Part shown: one piece after another, positions 8,769 through 17,200 of the stretch
Numbering within the stretch: position 1 is the first letter of the stretch
Layout of the letters: every line of letters starts with the position of its first letter
Assembly (NCBI GenBank): GCA_029260295.1
Contig: JAJDDN010000006.1
Span: 372,001-436,000, forward strand
Length of the DNA stretch: 64,000 nt
Direction: 5' to 3'
From: Phycisphaerales bacterium
GTDB taxonomy: Bacteria > Planctomycetota > Phycisphaerae > Phycisphaerales > UBA1924
Program-made: the position numbers and the translations under genes
The notes under the pieces: model-generated
What the model was told of the DNA's origin: nothing
The model's database searches: none
The model's input: only the letters and a program-made list of their open reading frames with translations

Positions 8769-9821
8769 ATGCCCAGATCCAGTTCCACATCCCAGTCAAT
8801 CGGCCAAATTCCGGGCCGCGTCGAAGAACCGATCGGGACCATGTCGCTGGGTGATCACCTCGAAGACCTCCGTAAACGCGTTTTTTGGGCTGTAATCGGT
8901 GTTGTTCCGATCTTTGTCATCGCGTTTGGGTCAGGCCGCTATCTGCTCGATCTGCTCATCACCCCCGCCCGCAAAAAGCTCCTCGACGGCGGGCACGGCT
9001 CATCGCTCCTCGCAACCGGACCCTTCGAAACCTTCGGCACCGTCGTTCACCTCGCCGTCGTCGTCACCTTGCTTCTGGGATCACCCTGGATTCTGTACCA
9101 CCTCTGGCGATTCGTCTCCCCTGGGCTCTACAAGCACGAACGCCGGGTGGTGTATTTACTCATCCCGTTCTCAGGTCTGCTCACCGTCCTGAGCATGTTG
9201 TTCCTGTACTTCGTGATCCTCCCCGTCATTCTCTCGTTCTTCATCGGCTACGGCTCAAAAGTCTCAGGAAACGATGCAATCGCCACTGCACCTGTCCCTT
9301 CCGGGATCGTGATCCCCATGATCCCGATACTCAAAGCCGACCCAGTATCCCCAACCGTCGGCATGACCTGGATCAACGAGCCCCTCATGCAACAACGCGT
9401 CGTCGTCGGAATTAATCCTGTTGATCAATCAGCTCTCATCCGTACCGTTCATCTGACCACCGACATTGGAATCATCCAGCAGTACCGGATCAGCGAATAC
9501 ATCAAAGCCGTACTCAATATGGGTCTCGCCTTTGGTATCGCGTTTCAAACACCCGTCGTCGTCGTCATGCTCGGCTGGGTCGGGATCCTCGATCCAAGAG
9601 CCATGGGCAAATACCGCAAACACGCCATCGCGATCTGCTGCATCTTGGGTGCATTTCTCACCCCGGCTGATCCGCTATCGATGGTGCTGCTCGCCGGGCC
9701 GTTGTACTTCCTGTACGAGCTTGGACTCTTCATCCTCCGCGTCTTCCCGATCTCCCGCGTCATCGGCGATCTCAAAGAACAACAAGATGAAAACGCCATC
9801 ACCCCTGAAGATCCTTCCTGA
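8769..9821 (+). CDS. tatC: Twin-arginine translocase subunit TatC
   Basis: The polytopic receptor subunit of the Tat system, which exports folded proteins across the inner membrane. The conserved MSLGDHLEDLRKRVFWAV opens the TatC domain at about residue 25. The later PWILYHLWRFVSPGLYKHERR cytoplasmic loop and AIAICCILGAFLTPADPLSM near the C-terminus are diagnostic. At 350 residues it is about 90 longer than E. coli TatC. The surplus lies in the periplasmic loop after the third membrane helix (roughly residues 160-225), which is rich in Pro, Ile and Val. ATG 8769 is chosen over an upstream TTG; the ATG at 8841 is also possible. It overlaps the deaminase gene by one base (TGATG). Confidence 0.93.
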   Translation: MPRSSSTSQSIGQIPGRVEEPIGTMSLGDHLEDLRKRVFWAVIGVVPIFVIAFGSGRYLLDLLITPARKKLLDGGHGSSLLATGPFETFGTVVHLAVVVTLLLGSPWILYHLWRFVSPGLYKHERRVVYLLIPFSGLLTVLSMLFLYFVILPVILSFFIGYGSKVSGNDAIATAPVPSGIVIPMIPILKADPVSPTVGMTWINEPLMQQRVVVGINPVDQSALIRTVHLTTDIGIIQQYRISEYIKAVLNMGLAFGIAFQTPVVVVMLGWVGILDPRAMGKYRKHAIAICCILGAFLTPADPLSMVLLAGPLYFLYELGLFILRVFPISRVIGDLKEQQDENAITPEDPS

Positions 9822-10327
9822 TGTCCGTACAGACTGATCAGTCCAACCAACCGACCAAGGTCGATCTCGAAATGATGACCAAGGCCCTCACCCTCGCCAA
9901 AGAAGCTGGCGATAGCGGCGAGGTCCCCGTTGGAGCTGTGGTGTATGAAACCGATACCGGGAAGATTCTCGGAGCCGGGTCCAACACCCGCGAATGTGAC
10001 AAAAACCCATCGGGACACGCCGAGTTCACCGCGATCCTCAACGCCTGCAAATCAATCAATGACTGGCGGCTCAACCACTGCACGCTCGTCGTCACCCTCG
10101 AACCCTGCCCGATGTGCAGCGGACTCATCGTCAACGCCCGGCTCGGGCGAGTGGTGTACGGAGCGGATGATCCCAAAGCCGGTGCTGTCCGCACGCTGTA
10201 CCAGTTGTGCGATGACGACCGCCTGAATCACCGCTCAGCGATCATCCCCGGCGTCATGGCTCCCGAATCCTCCGAGCTCCTCAAGTCGTTCTTCAAGCGT
10301 CTGAGGGACGCACAAAGCCAATCGTGA
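9821..10327 (+). CDS. tadA: tRNA-adenosine/nucleoside deaminase (TadA-like)
   Basis: A zinc-dependent deaminase of the CDA fold. The 168 residues contain HAEFTAI (zinc ligand His plus proton-shuttle Glu) and TLEPCPMCSG (the PCxxC zinc ligands), followed by IVNARLGRVVYGADDPKAGAV as in TadA, which converts A34 to inosine in tRNA-Arg. The HAE motif is followed by Phe-Thr-Ala rather than the commoner Met-Ala-Leu, so a related guanine- or nucleoside-deaminase activity cannot be excluded. It is translationally coupled to tatC by a TGATG overlap. Confidence 0.8.
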   Translation: MSVQTDQSNQPTKVDLEMMTKALTLAKEAGDSGEVPVGAVVYETDTGKILGAGSNTRECDKNPSGHAEFTAILNACKSINDWRLNHCTLVVTLEPCPMCSGLIVNARLGRVVYGADDPKAGAVRTLYQLCDDDRLNHRSAIIPGVMAPESSELLKSFFKRLRDAQSQS

Positions 10328-10747
10328 TTCGTTTACCAAGGTTCTTTATCCCACACCTATCCACACAACAATGAACCAGTCACTTGATTCATTGGATTCC
10401 TCTGGATGGTCTTTCTTTCTCTTCTACATGATCAATTAAATTAATTAGGTGGTGGTAGTAATTGACGCGCCTATTTGGTGAATAAAACCATCTCGGACGA
10501 ACGCAATCTGATTATCGAAAGGGACTTATGCAATTATATAACTCAGGGGTACCCTGTCGGTTAGCTGTCGGTAATTCATCACTGCGCTCGGACTTTCTGC
10601 CAACTCAATCAAGCCGCTCGATCGTGTCATCTGAATGAATTGGCGCCCCCGCGCGCATTTATGCGCTTATCCACCGGTTGTCCCCAGAGATATTGGGCGC
10701 AAAAGAGAGCAGTTCAAGTGTGAACAATACAGCTTTAAAAGATTGGA
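10328..10747. other. Intergenic candidate origin region next to dnaA
   Basis: A 420-bp gap between tadA and the 3' end of dnaA with no credible gene. It holds several sequences close to the DnaA box TTATCCACA: CTATCCACA (10357-10365, 8 of 9), TTATCCACC (10667-10675, 8 of 9) and TTGTCCCCA (10678-10686, 7 of 9). There is also an AT-rich patch at 10431-10447 that could be an unwinding element. The density of boxes is low and no exact box was found, so this is a candidate only. Confidence 0.4.
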
Positions 10748-12379
10748 TTATGAGTTGGAATCGACACGCAACCGGGACTCGATCGCGAGCACATCGCTGT
10801 GGAGTGACTCGTCGGTTTTACTGCGATTGGTGATCGTCTTGACTGCGTGCATAACCGTGGTGTGATCGCGTCCACCGAAATGGGCACCGACTTCTTCGAG
10901 CGAGTGGCGTGTGTATTTGCGTGACAGATACATCCCGACCTGGCGGGGCAAGGCAATGGATTTGTGCCGGCGTTTGCCGAGAACCTCGGTCCGTTTCACA
11001 GAGTAGAAACTCGAAATTTCGGTGATGATCCGGTCGATTGTTGGCTTGGTGTTCTGGGCGCTCACAGCGGCAGCGAACTCCTCGCCCAGTGCTTCGCGGG
11101 CAAGATCAAGATCAATCTCCCGGTCCTCAACACTAGCATACAACTGGAGCTTGGTGATGTTGCCTTCGAGCTCGCGAATATTGGTATCGATGTAATGGGC
11201 AATCTCGGTGACCACTGGTTCTGGGAGCGATATTCCTCGCGCCTCAGCCTTGCGTTTAAGAATCTCTACCCGTGTCTCAAATCCGGGCTTCTCGATTTTG
11301 GCAACCAATCCCCACATAAACCGCGAGACCAATCGTTCTTCAAGATCAGGAATCTCTTCGGGCGGGGCGTCCGAGGAAAGGATAATCTGTTTATTAGCCT
11401 GATACAAAGCATTAAAGGTGTGGAAGAACTCTTCTTGGGTCCGGTCGCGTTTGGCAAGACAGTGAATATCATCGACGACCAGCAGATCTACATCGCGGAA
11501 CGAATGCCGGAACTCGGCCATGCGCCCGGACTGAACCGCACTCATGAACTGGGTCATAAACCCATCACACGACACATAGTGCAGGTTAATATCCGGGTTG
11601 TCCCGAAGAATTTTGAGACAGATCGCCTGGAGCAGGTGGGTCTTGCCGAGCCCAACCCCACCATGAATAAAGAGCGGGTTGTAGGCATAACCCGGGTTTT
11701 CAGAGACCGCGACAGACGCAGCCTGAGCGAGCCGGTTGTTGGGACCGATGACAAAGTTATCAAACCCGTAATCAGGATCAATCGGCAGTGCACCACTAGA
11801 CACCAAGCGAGATCGTTCGGATTTGGCGTGAACAATCGGTGTTTCGATTCGTGATTGATTAAGTTCCTGAGACGACACACCGACTTCGTCGGCCCAGATT
11901 GTTGATTTAGAACCGGCCCCGACCGGAATCTGTGCCATGCTCTTTGCCGGCGGTGCAGTCTTTGAGATACTCTTTGCAGTGACGATCGGAGATTCCCATA
12001 CATCCAGCGGGCCCAGAAAGCGGACAGCCAACAACTGTTCAGTGACATCGCGCAACGAATCATTAAACACCTCAAGACACGCACGACGGAGATAATCGCG
12101 GTGCATATCAGATTGAGCCCGGATACCAAAGGCACCAGAAACAATTCCCAAGGGTTCGAGTTCTTCGAACCACTTCCGGGCGTGTTGTGGGTGGAGACTG
12201 CGAATCTGTCCGAGGACATTTTCGAGCACACCGCGATCAAACTGGCGATCCTGAATCCCCATTTTCGTCAAATAGCCTTTCAAAATGCTCACCACGCGAT
12301 CGGAACAGGATTCGATGCATTGGGCGAACAGTGTGTCCCGGGCAGCACTTATTTCACACGGGGTGTGAAATAAGTGCAT
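10748..12379 (-). CDS. dnaA: Chromosomal replication initiator DnaA
   Basis: The AAA+ initiator that binds DnaA boxes and opens the origin. The 543 residues contain a helical N-terminal part with a second domain-I-like segment starting RKWFEELEPLGIVSG. Then come a low-complexity linker, Walker A HGGVGLGKTHLLQAI near residue 240, Walker B LLVVDDIHCL, and the C-terminal domain IV with GKRRHKSIALPRQVGMYLSR and the DnaA signature FGGRDHTTVMHAV. The first 60 or so residues precede the part that aligns with ordinary DnaA domain I and look like a lineage-specific addition. Codons 2-12 are made of a perfect inverted repeat, and the upstream promoter would start transcription almost at the ATG, so the true start could lie further in. 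The family call is certain. Confidence 0.96.
   Translation of the reverse strand: MHLFHTPCEISAARDTLFAQCIESCSDRVVSILKGYLTKMGIQDRQFDRGVLENVLGQIRSLHPQHARKWFEELEPLGIVSGAFGIRAQSDMHRDYLRRACLEVFNDSLRDVTEQLLAVRFLGPLDVWESPIVTAKSISKTAPPAKSMAQIPVGAGSKSTIWADEVGVSSQELNQSRIETPIVHAKSERSRLVSSGALPIDPDYGFDNFVIGPNNRLAQAASVAVSENPGYAYNPLFIHGGVGLGKTHLLQAICLKILRDNPDINLHYVSCDGFMTQFMSAVQSGRMAEFRHSFRDVDLLVVDDIHCLAKRDRTQEEFFHTFNALYQANKQIILSSDAPPEEIPDLEERLVSRFMWGLVAKIEKPGFETRVEILKRKAEARGISLPEPVVTEIAHYIDTNIRELEGNITKLQLYASVEDREIDLDLAREALGEEFAAAVSAQNTKPTIDRIITEISSFYSVKRTEVLGKRRHKSIALPRQVGMYLSRKYTRHSLEEVGAHFGGRDHTTVMHAVKTITNRSKTDESLHSDVLAIESRLRVDSNS
12345..12377. repeat. Perfect 15-bp inverted repeat inside the first dnaA codons
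   Basis: GCACTTATTTCACAC (12345-12359) and GTGTGAAATAAGTGC (12363-12377) are exact reverse complements separated by GGG. The repeat begins directly after the annotated dnaA ATG (12379-12377) and encodes part of the N-terminus. In mRNA it would form a very stable hairpin at the 5' end; in DNA it could be an operator at the transcription start. Confidence 0.9.
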
Positions 12380-12387
12380 TGCCTACT

Positions 12388-12417
12388 ACCGTACAAAGGG
12401 CACTGGGTATTTGTCAA
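12388..12417 (-). promoter_or_regulatory. Putative dnaA promoter
   Basis: On the minus strand a perfect -35 TTGACA (12417-12412) is followed after 18 bases by a weak -10 TACGGT (12393-12388). The predicted transcript start near 12381 would leave dnaA nearly leaderless and place the inverted repeat at the extreme 5' end of the message. Confidence 0.45.
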
Positions 12418-12542
12418 CCATGAACACGACAAACGGCACATAGTCTATCAGAATTCAAAGTAATTTCTGAAAGACCCTCCATGCTTTCATGTCCCGGCAA
12501 CAACCAAGTGCCCGCAATGTGTCAATACGCTATTGTACATCT

Positions 12543-13694
12543 ATGCCTGATCTTGGATTACGATTGTCCAATATGAATCCCGAAGAACGAGCCGCGACGA
12601 TCGAACGGGCTGCTGAGGCATTGCGCAATGGCCAATGTATCGTTATTCCTACCGATACGCTCTACGGGTTAGTCACCCAAGCCAATAAGACCGGTGCCGC
12701 ACTTCTCGATGAAATTACAGGGTATCCAGAAACCACAAATCAGCCAAAGATGACACTGCATCTTGCGGATCTTGACGAGATAATGGAACATCTTGTGCTT
12801 GAACTCCCCACAATTCGCCGGCTTGTGGATCGCCTGATTCCCGGTCCGGTTCGGCTTGTGATTGAACAGCCCGAACAAGCAATTGACTCAGTATGCCAAG
12901 CATTGAATATTGAACGCGGACTCATCGACAACGGCAAAGAATTAGCGATCCGTGTTCCTGATCACCCACTCTTTCGGCAAGTGCTTAGGAGTTCCGGGGT
13001 TGCGTGTGTTGCCCGCCGGCTCGGCGCTGCGGCATGGACACAGGGTGAGAACTCGGGAACCGACATCACACCGATTCCTGAGAGTCTCGCAGAAGATTCT
13101 GCTATCCAAACACCCAAACCAGTTCTAATACTTGATGATGGTCCAACACTTCACCAACAGAACTCAACAACCGTTCGGCTCACACTCGACGGCCGCATCG
13201 AGGTCAGCTCTGGCGGTGTATTCTCGGAGCGAGATGTCTTGGCCAATCTAGAACGAACCATCCTCTTTGTCTGTACCGGGAATACCTGCCGGAGCCCGAT
13301 GGCCCGAGCGATTGCTCAAGACCTGCTCGACAAGCAAGAGCCCCAAGGGATCACTACCCACATCGCCAGTGCCGGGGTTGCCGCAGGCGATGGCTTGCCC
13401 GCAACAGAAGAAGCGATCGAGGTGCTCAAAGGGATGAATATCGATCTTGGTGATCATCAATCTCAAAATCTAACACTCACAATGATCGATCAGGCAGAAG
13501 TTATTTATACAATGACCCCATCACACGCCCAGGCGGTGATGACCATGGCGCCCAACTCGGTTCACAAAGTCTTTGTGCTCGATGAGCACGGGGGCGTGCC
13601 TGATCCGATCGGTCAGAGCATCGAAGTGTACCAGCAAACCGCAGACCGGCTCAGCGAACTCATCGCCCGCCGGTTCGAGGAGATCCGGATATGA
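12543..13694 (+). CDS. YrdC/Sua5-like domain fused to protein-arginine-phosphatase-like domain
   Basis: A 383-residue two-domain protein. Residues 10-215 resemble the YrdC/Sua5 fold (CIVIPTDTLYGLVTQ) that makes threonylcarbamoyl-AMP for tRNA t6A. The expected KxR and SxN signatures are not visible, however (ETTNQPKMTLHL and ARRLGAAAWTQGENSG stand in their place), so activity is doubtful. Residues 237-380 are a low-molecular-weight phosphatase with CTGNTCRSPMAR as the catalytic loop and VPDPIGQ carrying the general acid. The Thr in CTGNTCR is the residue linked to phospho-arginine preference in YwlE. It overlaps rpiB by 4 nt, echoing the Bacillus ywlC-ywlE-ywlF neighbourhood. No strong ribosome site marks the start; 12489 is also open. 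Confidence 0.85.
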   Translation: MPDLGLRLSNMNPEERAATIERAAEALRNGQCIVIPTDTLYGLVTQANKTGAALLDEITGYPETTNQPKMTLHLADLDEIMEHLVLELPTIRRLVDRLIPGPVRLVIEQPEQAIDSVCQALNIERGLIDNGKELAIRVPDHPLFRQVLRSSGVACVARRLGAAAWTQGENSGTDITPIPESLAEDSAIQTPKPVLILDDGPTLHQQNSTTVRLTLDGRIEVSSGGVFSERDVLANLERTILFVCTGNTCRSPMARAIAQDLLDKQEPQGITTHIASAGVAAGDGLPATEEAIEVLKGMNIDLGDHQSQNLTLTMIDQAEVIYTMTPSHAQAVMTMAPNSVHKVFVLDEHGGVPDPIGQSIEVYQQTADRLSELIARRFEEIRI

Positions 13695-14176
13695 GTGAAT
13701 CAAACAGCACACACATTATCGCGATCGGATCCGATCACCGAGGATCAGCGGCGGCCAATCAAATACTCGAAACTATTAAAAATCTCGGACACGACGGGTT
13801 CATCGTCGGTGCCTGCGATGATCAGCCATGTGATTACCCAGAAAAAGCCTGGCAGGTTGGGCATGAAGTTATCTCAGGAAAGGCCGATCGTGCTGTACTC
13901 ATCTGTGGCACTGGGATCGGGATGTCGATCGCGGCCAACAAAATCAATGGACTCAGAGCCGCGCTCGTTCATGATGAACTAACCGCCCAACTCTCCCGCT
14001 CGCACAACGATGCCAATGTTCTGTGCCTCTCAGCGGATTTACTGGGCGCGCGGCTGATGGATAAGATCATTGAGGTCTGGATCAAGACACCGTTCGATGG
14101 TGGGCGACATGAACGCCGCATCCAAAAAATCACAGAAATCGAGCACGGACGCGATCCTTCATCGGCCAATATTTAG
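13691..14176 (+). CDS. rpiB: Ribose-5-phosphate isomerase B
   Basis: Interconverts ribose 5-phosphate and ribulose 5-phosphate in the pentose phosphate pathway. The 161 residues include GSDHRGSAAANQI at the start, the catalytic-cysteine loop LICGTGIGMSIAANKI, and SRSHNDANVLCLSADLLG, all diagnostic of the RpiB/LacAB family. The start codon overlaps the stop of the phosphatase fusion (ATGA), so the two are translationally coupled. The frame ends 35 bp before the convergent propeller gene. Confidence 0.95.
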   Translation: MSESNSTHIIAIGSDHRGSAAANQILETIKNLGHDGFIVGACDDQPCDYPEKAWQVGHEVISGKADRAVLICGTGIGMSIAANKINGLRAALVHDELTAQLSRSHNDANVLCLSADLLGARLMDKIIEVWIKTPFDGGRHERRIQKITEIEHGRDPSSANI

Positions 14177-14211
14177 CAGTCGATCAACCGAGCCAAGAAT
14201 CGATTCGAGAA

Positions 14212-17200
14212 CTACTCAGTCTTAAGCAGTACGCTTACTTCTCCAAATCCAATCACAACCACGCCGTTGGCCGTTTGTACATTGGTCGGCTGGCGCTGAA
14301 TTGCATTGGGGAGGGTGAGATCGATTGAATCTGTGAGCCGGGCGTTGCGATGGTCATAGAGCCGAACAGGAATATGCGTTAGTCCATCATCACTCCTGCC
14401 CGCCCGCTCGATAAACACAACCCGATCGCTCGACCACGCCTTATCAATATACGGACGCCGGGGCCGTTCAGAATCAAGCCCTAGCACACGACCATCGTTG
14501 TCAAATATTCCAAGACCGCCAGATGCACCGATGACAAAGTGATCGTTGTGCACACGCACATCAACCCATCCCCGTTCAGTTACCCGGCTTGGCATACGGA
14601 AGGCTTCGTCTTGAATCTGCCCATTATTGAGATCGATTAACCACAACCCAACAAACTCATCGAGCATAACGAGCGATTCATCGAGCACCCAGCCCGCGTT
14701 GGTGTTAAACAAGCTGGTGTTGCGTATCACCCAATCAAAGGTGCCTGTACGAGAGGACACCGAAAGAATCCGCTGGCTCGTTCCCACAAAGAGACTTCCC
14801 GACGGCGCAACCCGGACCCATCGAGGTGTTGAGGTCTGGCTATGAAGCTGCTGAATTGTTTCCCCGGTTCTGGCATCAATCGATACGATCCGTGGGGCGC
14901 GCTCAAGCACCGCTCCGCGTTGCGCATTGTGATCAACATACCAGAGCCCGACAGCGCCTAAAACCCCGGATGATAGATCAATATCATGGACACGATTGAT
15001 CGGGAGATCCCCATTCCACAACACCGCGCCGGTCAAGATATCAATCCCGATACCCCGGCCGATCCGATCAACCAACACCAGCACAGAACCATCGCACACA
15101 CTCAAGATCTGGTTGGGTGTGACGACACCCTCGGTGGGAGATACAAACTGGCCGTCGATCTGAACCATCTCATCGGGTTCTCGCGTTGAATGTTCAACTA
15201 ATCTTTCCCCTATCACCTCGAGTTTCCAGCGGGTTTCTCCGCTGATGGTATCAACCGATTCAAGAGAACCACCTGAGTGGTCTACACCAGACGGGGCCCA
15301 CAATAAAATAGTCTGAAACTCGTTGTGTACCACCACAACCGGCGGCTCTACACCCGGAGACCGGCGAGTCCACAAAGTCTCGGGAACCGAATCAACAAAG
15401 CGGACCATCCGTGCCTGAGCAAGCTGGGGCGCAAAGAACATCATCGTGTCATACTGAGTTCTGATCAAAGCTTTCACCGGCGATCCTGTCAGGAGCGTCG
15501 GCTGATCATCAAACACAAACCGGTTTCCGAGAACAGGTGCCAGATTGACCGATGAAAGCCCAGATAATAAGGTGCTGGCATCAATCTGCTGCCCATGAAT
15601 TGTAAGCGTGATCGATGGATATTCATTTGTAAGTTTGGCGGCGACACGGGCCGCTTCACCCGGTCGTTGTGAGTCCAGTAAACCGCCAACCCAGACTGAT
15701 CCGAGTCGATCAAGAACTTGTGGATCTATCCAGGTTCCATGAACACTCAGGCGGGCAATCGAATCAAGCCCGGATTGTGCCGCGCGGGCCGCCGCAGGTG
15801 CGTTGTCAATATTCAACCATTGATCAGAGGCAGTCACCCACACACCCGGTGTTGAAGTTGCCCAAGGGTAGTTGCGAGCGAGTTGTTCGAGTTGTTCGGC
15901 TGATCCAGTTTCAGCCATCGCGTCACGATCAGCAATCGCAAGGTCATCAAATAAAGCGCACGCTTCGCGTCCATGCTCAGAAACAATCTCATTTAGCTGT
16001 CTGGTTGCCTCAATCTCTGCTCTGATAGCAACCCCACCGCCTTGCCACATACCTGACGAGAATGATTCATTATGCAGTATGCCGTGATAGATCCGTACTG
16101 CCTGAGGAATCTCACCCATTGCCTTGTGCCAAGCCCCTCGCGTCATCTGCTGGGCGAGTGTCTGTTGGGTTGATCGAGCCACCATGGCTGATCGCTCAAG
16201 GAGTTCACTCCTGATTGTTGAATCCAGCACCCCGCCCGCGGGTAACCCCAGATCCCCAGGGAGTCCCACCATATCAAGAATCACAGAAAACAACCGTTCA
16301 CCAGCATCGTCCCGATTATTTATTCCGATCATCGGGCTACGCAGTAAATCAGTTGCTAGGTCGATTGCCGGAAGAATGTGCCCATGGTGATCCGATCGGA
16401 ACGCCAGATCTCCGAGTGTGATTGCTGCGTGCACATCACCGAATGTTTCGATTCGTGTGTTGAGAAGCTGCTGCGCAATGTCCCACGAAAGATAACTCGA
16501 TATTTCGTCTTCATTGGTAATCAGAATCTGTCCGTCAAGAGCGACGGCTATACCGGTCTCTTCGAGATTGATCATTTCACGAACACCGACCTTGTTCGTA
16601 TCAAGCACCACCACTCCGCCCAAAATCGGGACAATCAACGACGATCCACTCCCGATCACCCGCCCGCGGATTGAACCACGCCCATCATCGGTAGGTGAAA
16701 TGAGATGTGGCCTGAGAACACCGAAGTGTTCTGTTGAATGAACGGTTATCCCAGTCTGATTCACACACGCGATCTGGGTTGGCGTATCAATTAAATACAA
16801 CCCTTGCCCGGAGATCGTCGATCTTGCCCACCCAGTTTCTTCACCAGTATATTTATTGAGCCGGTCAATCCGTTGCCCATCAACCCCAAGAATATACACA
16901 TGATCCCCATGGATGACCGGGGTTGATACGGTCCAAGGCTCCCGCTCATAGCGCGCATATATATCAGAAGTCGGCATCGCCTTGGCCCAAAGAATATCCC
17001 CGGTCGCGGTTTCCACACTACACGCCAACCCCATCATATCGGTCCAAAAAATCACACCATCGTCGGCTACACCAGAATGCGAAATCTGTCCGATCTGCTG
17101 GAACGGGAGCGACCCAGCGCTTCCAATCTCCCGTGTCCAGAGATGCTTAAATGTATGCCGGTCTATCCCAACCAGGGCCAACGCAACGAGCCGTTCCCTT

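Noticed and set aside
10635..10865. Short plus-strand frame across the dnaA-tadA gap
   Set aside because: It runs into dnaA antisense, has no ribosome site or protein-like composition, and overlaps the DnaA-box-like sequences.
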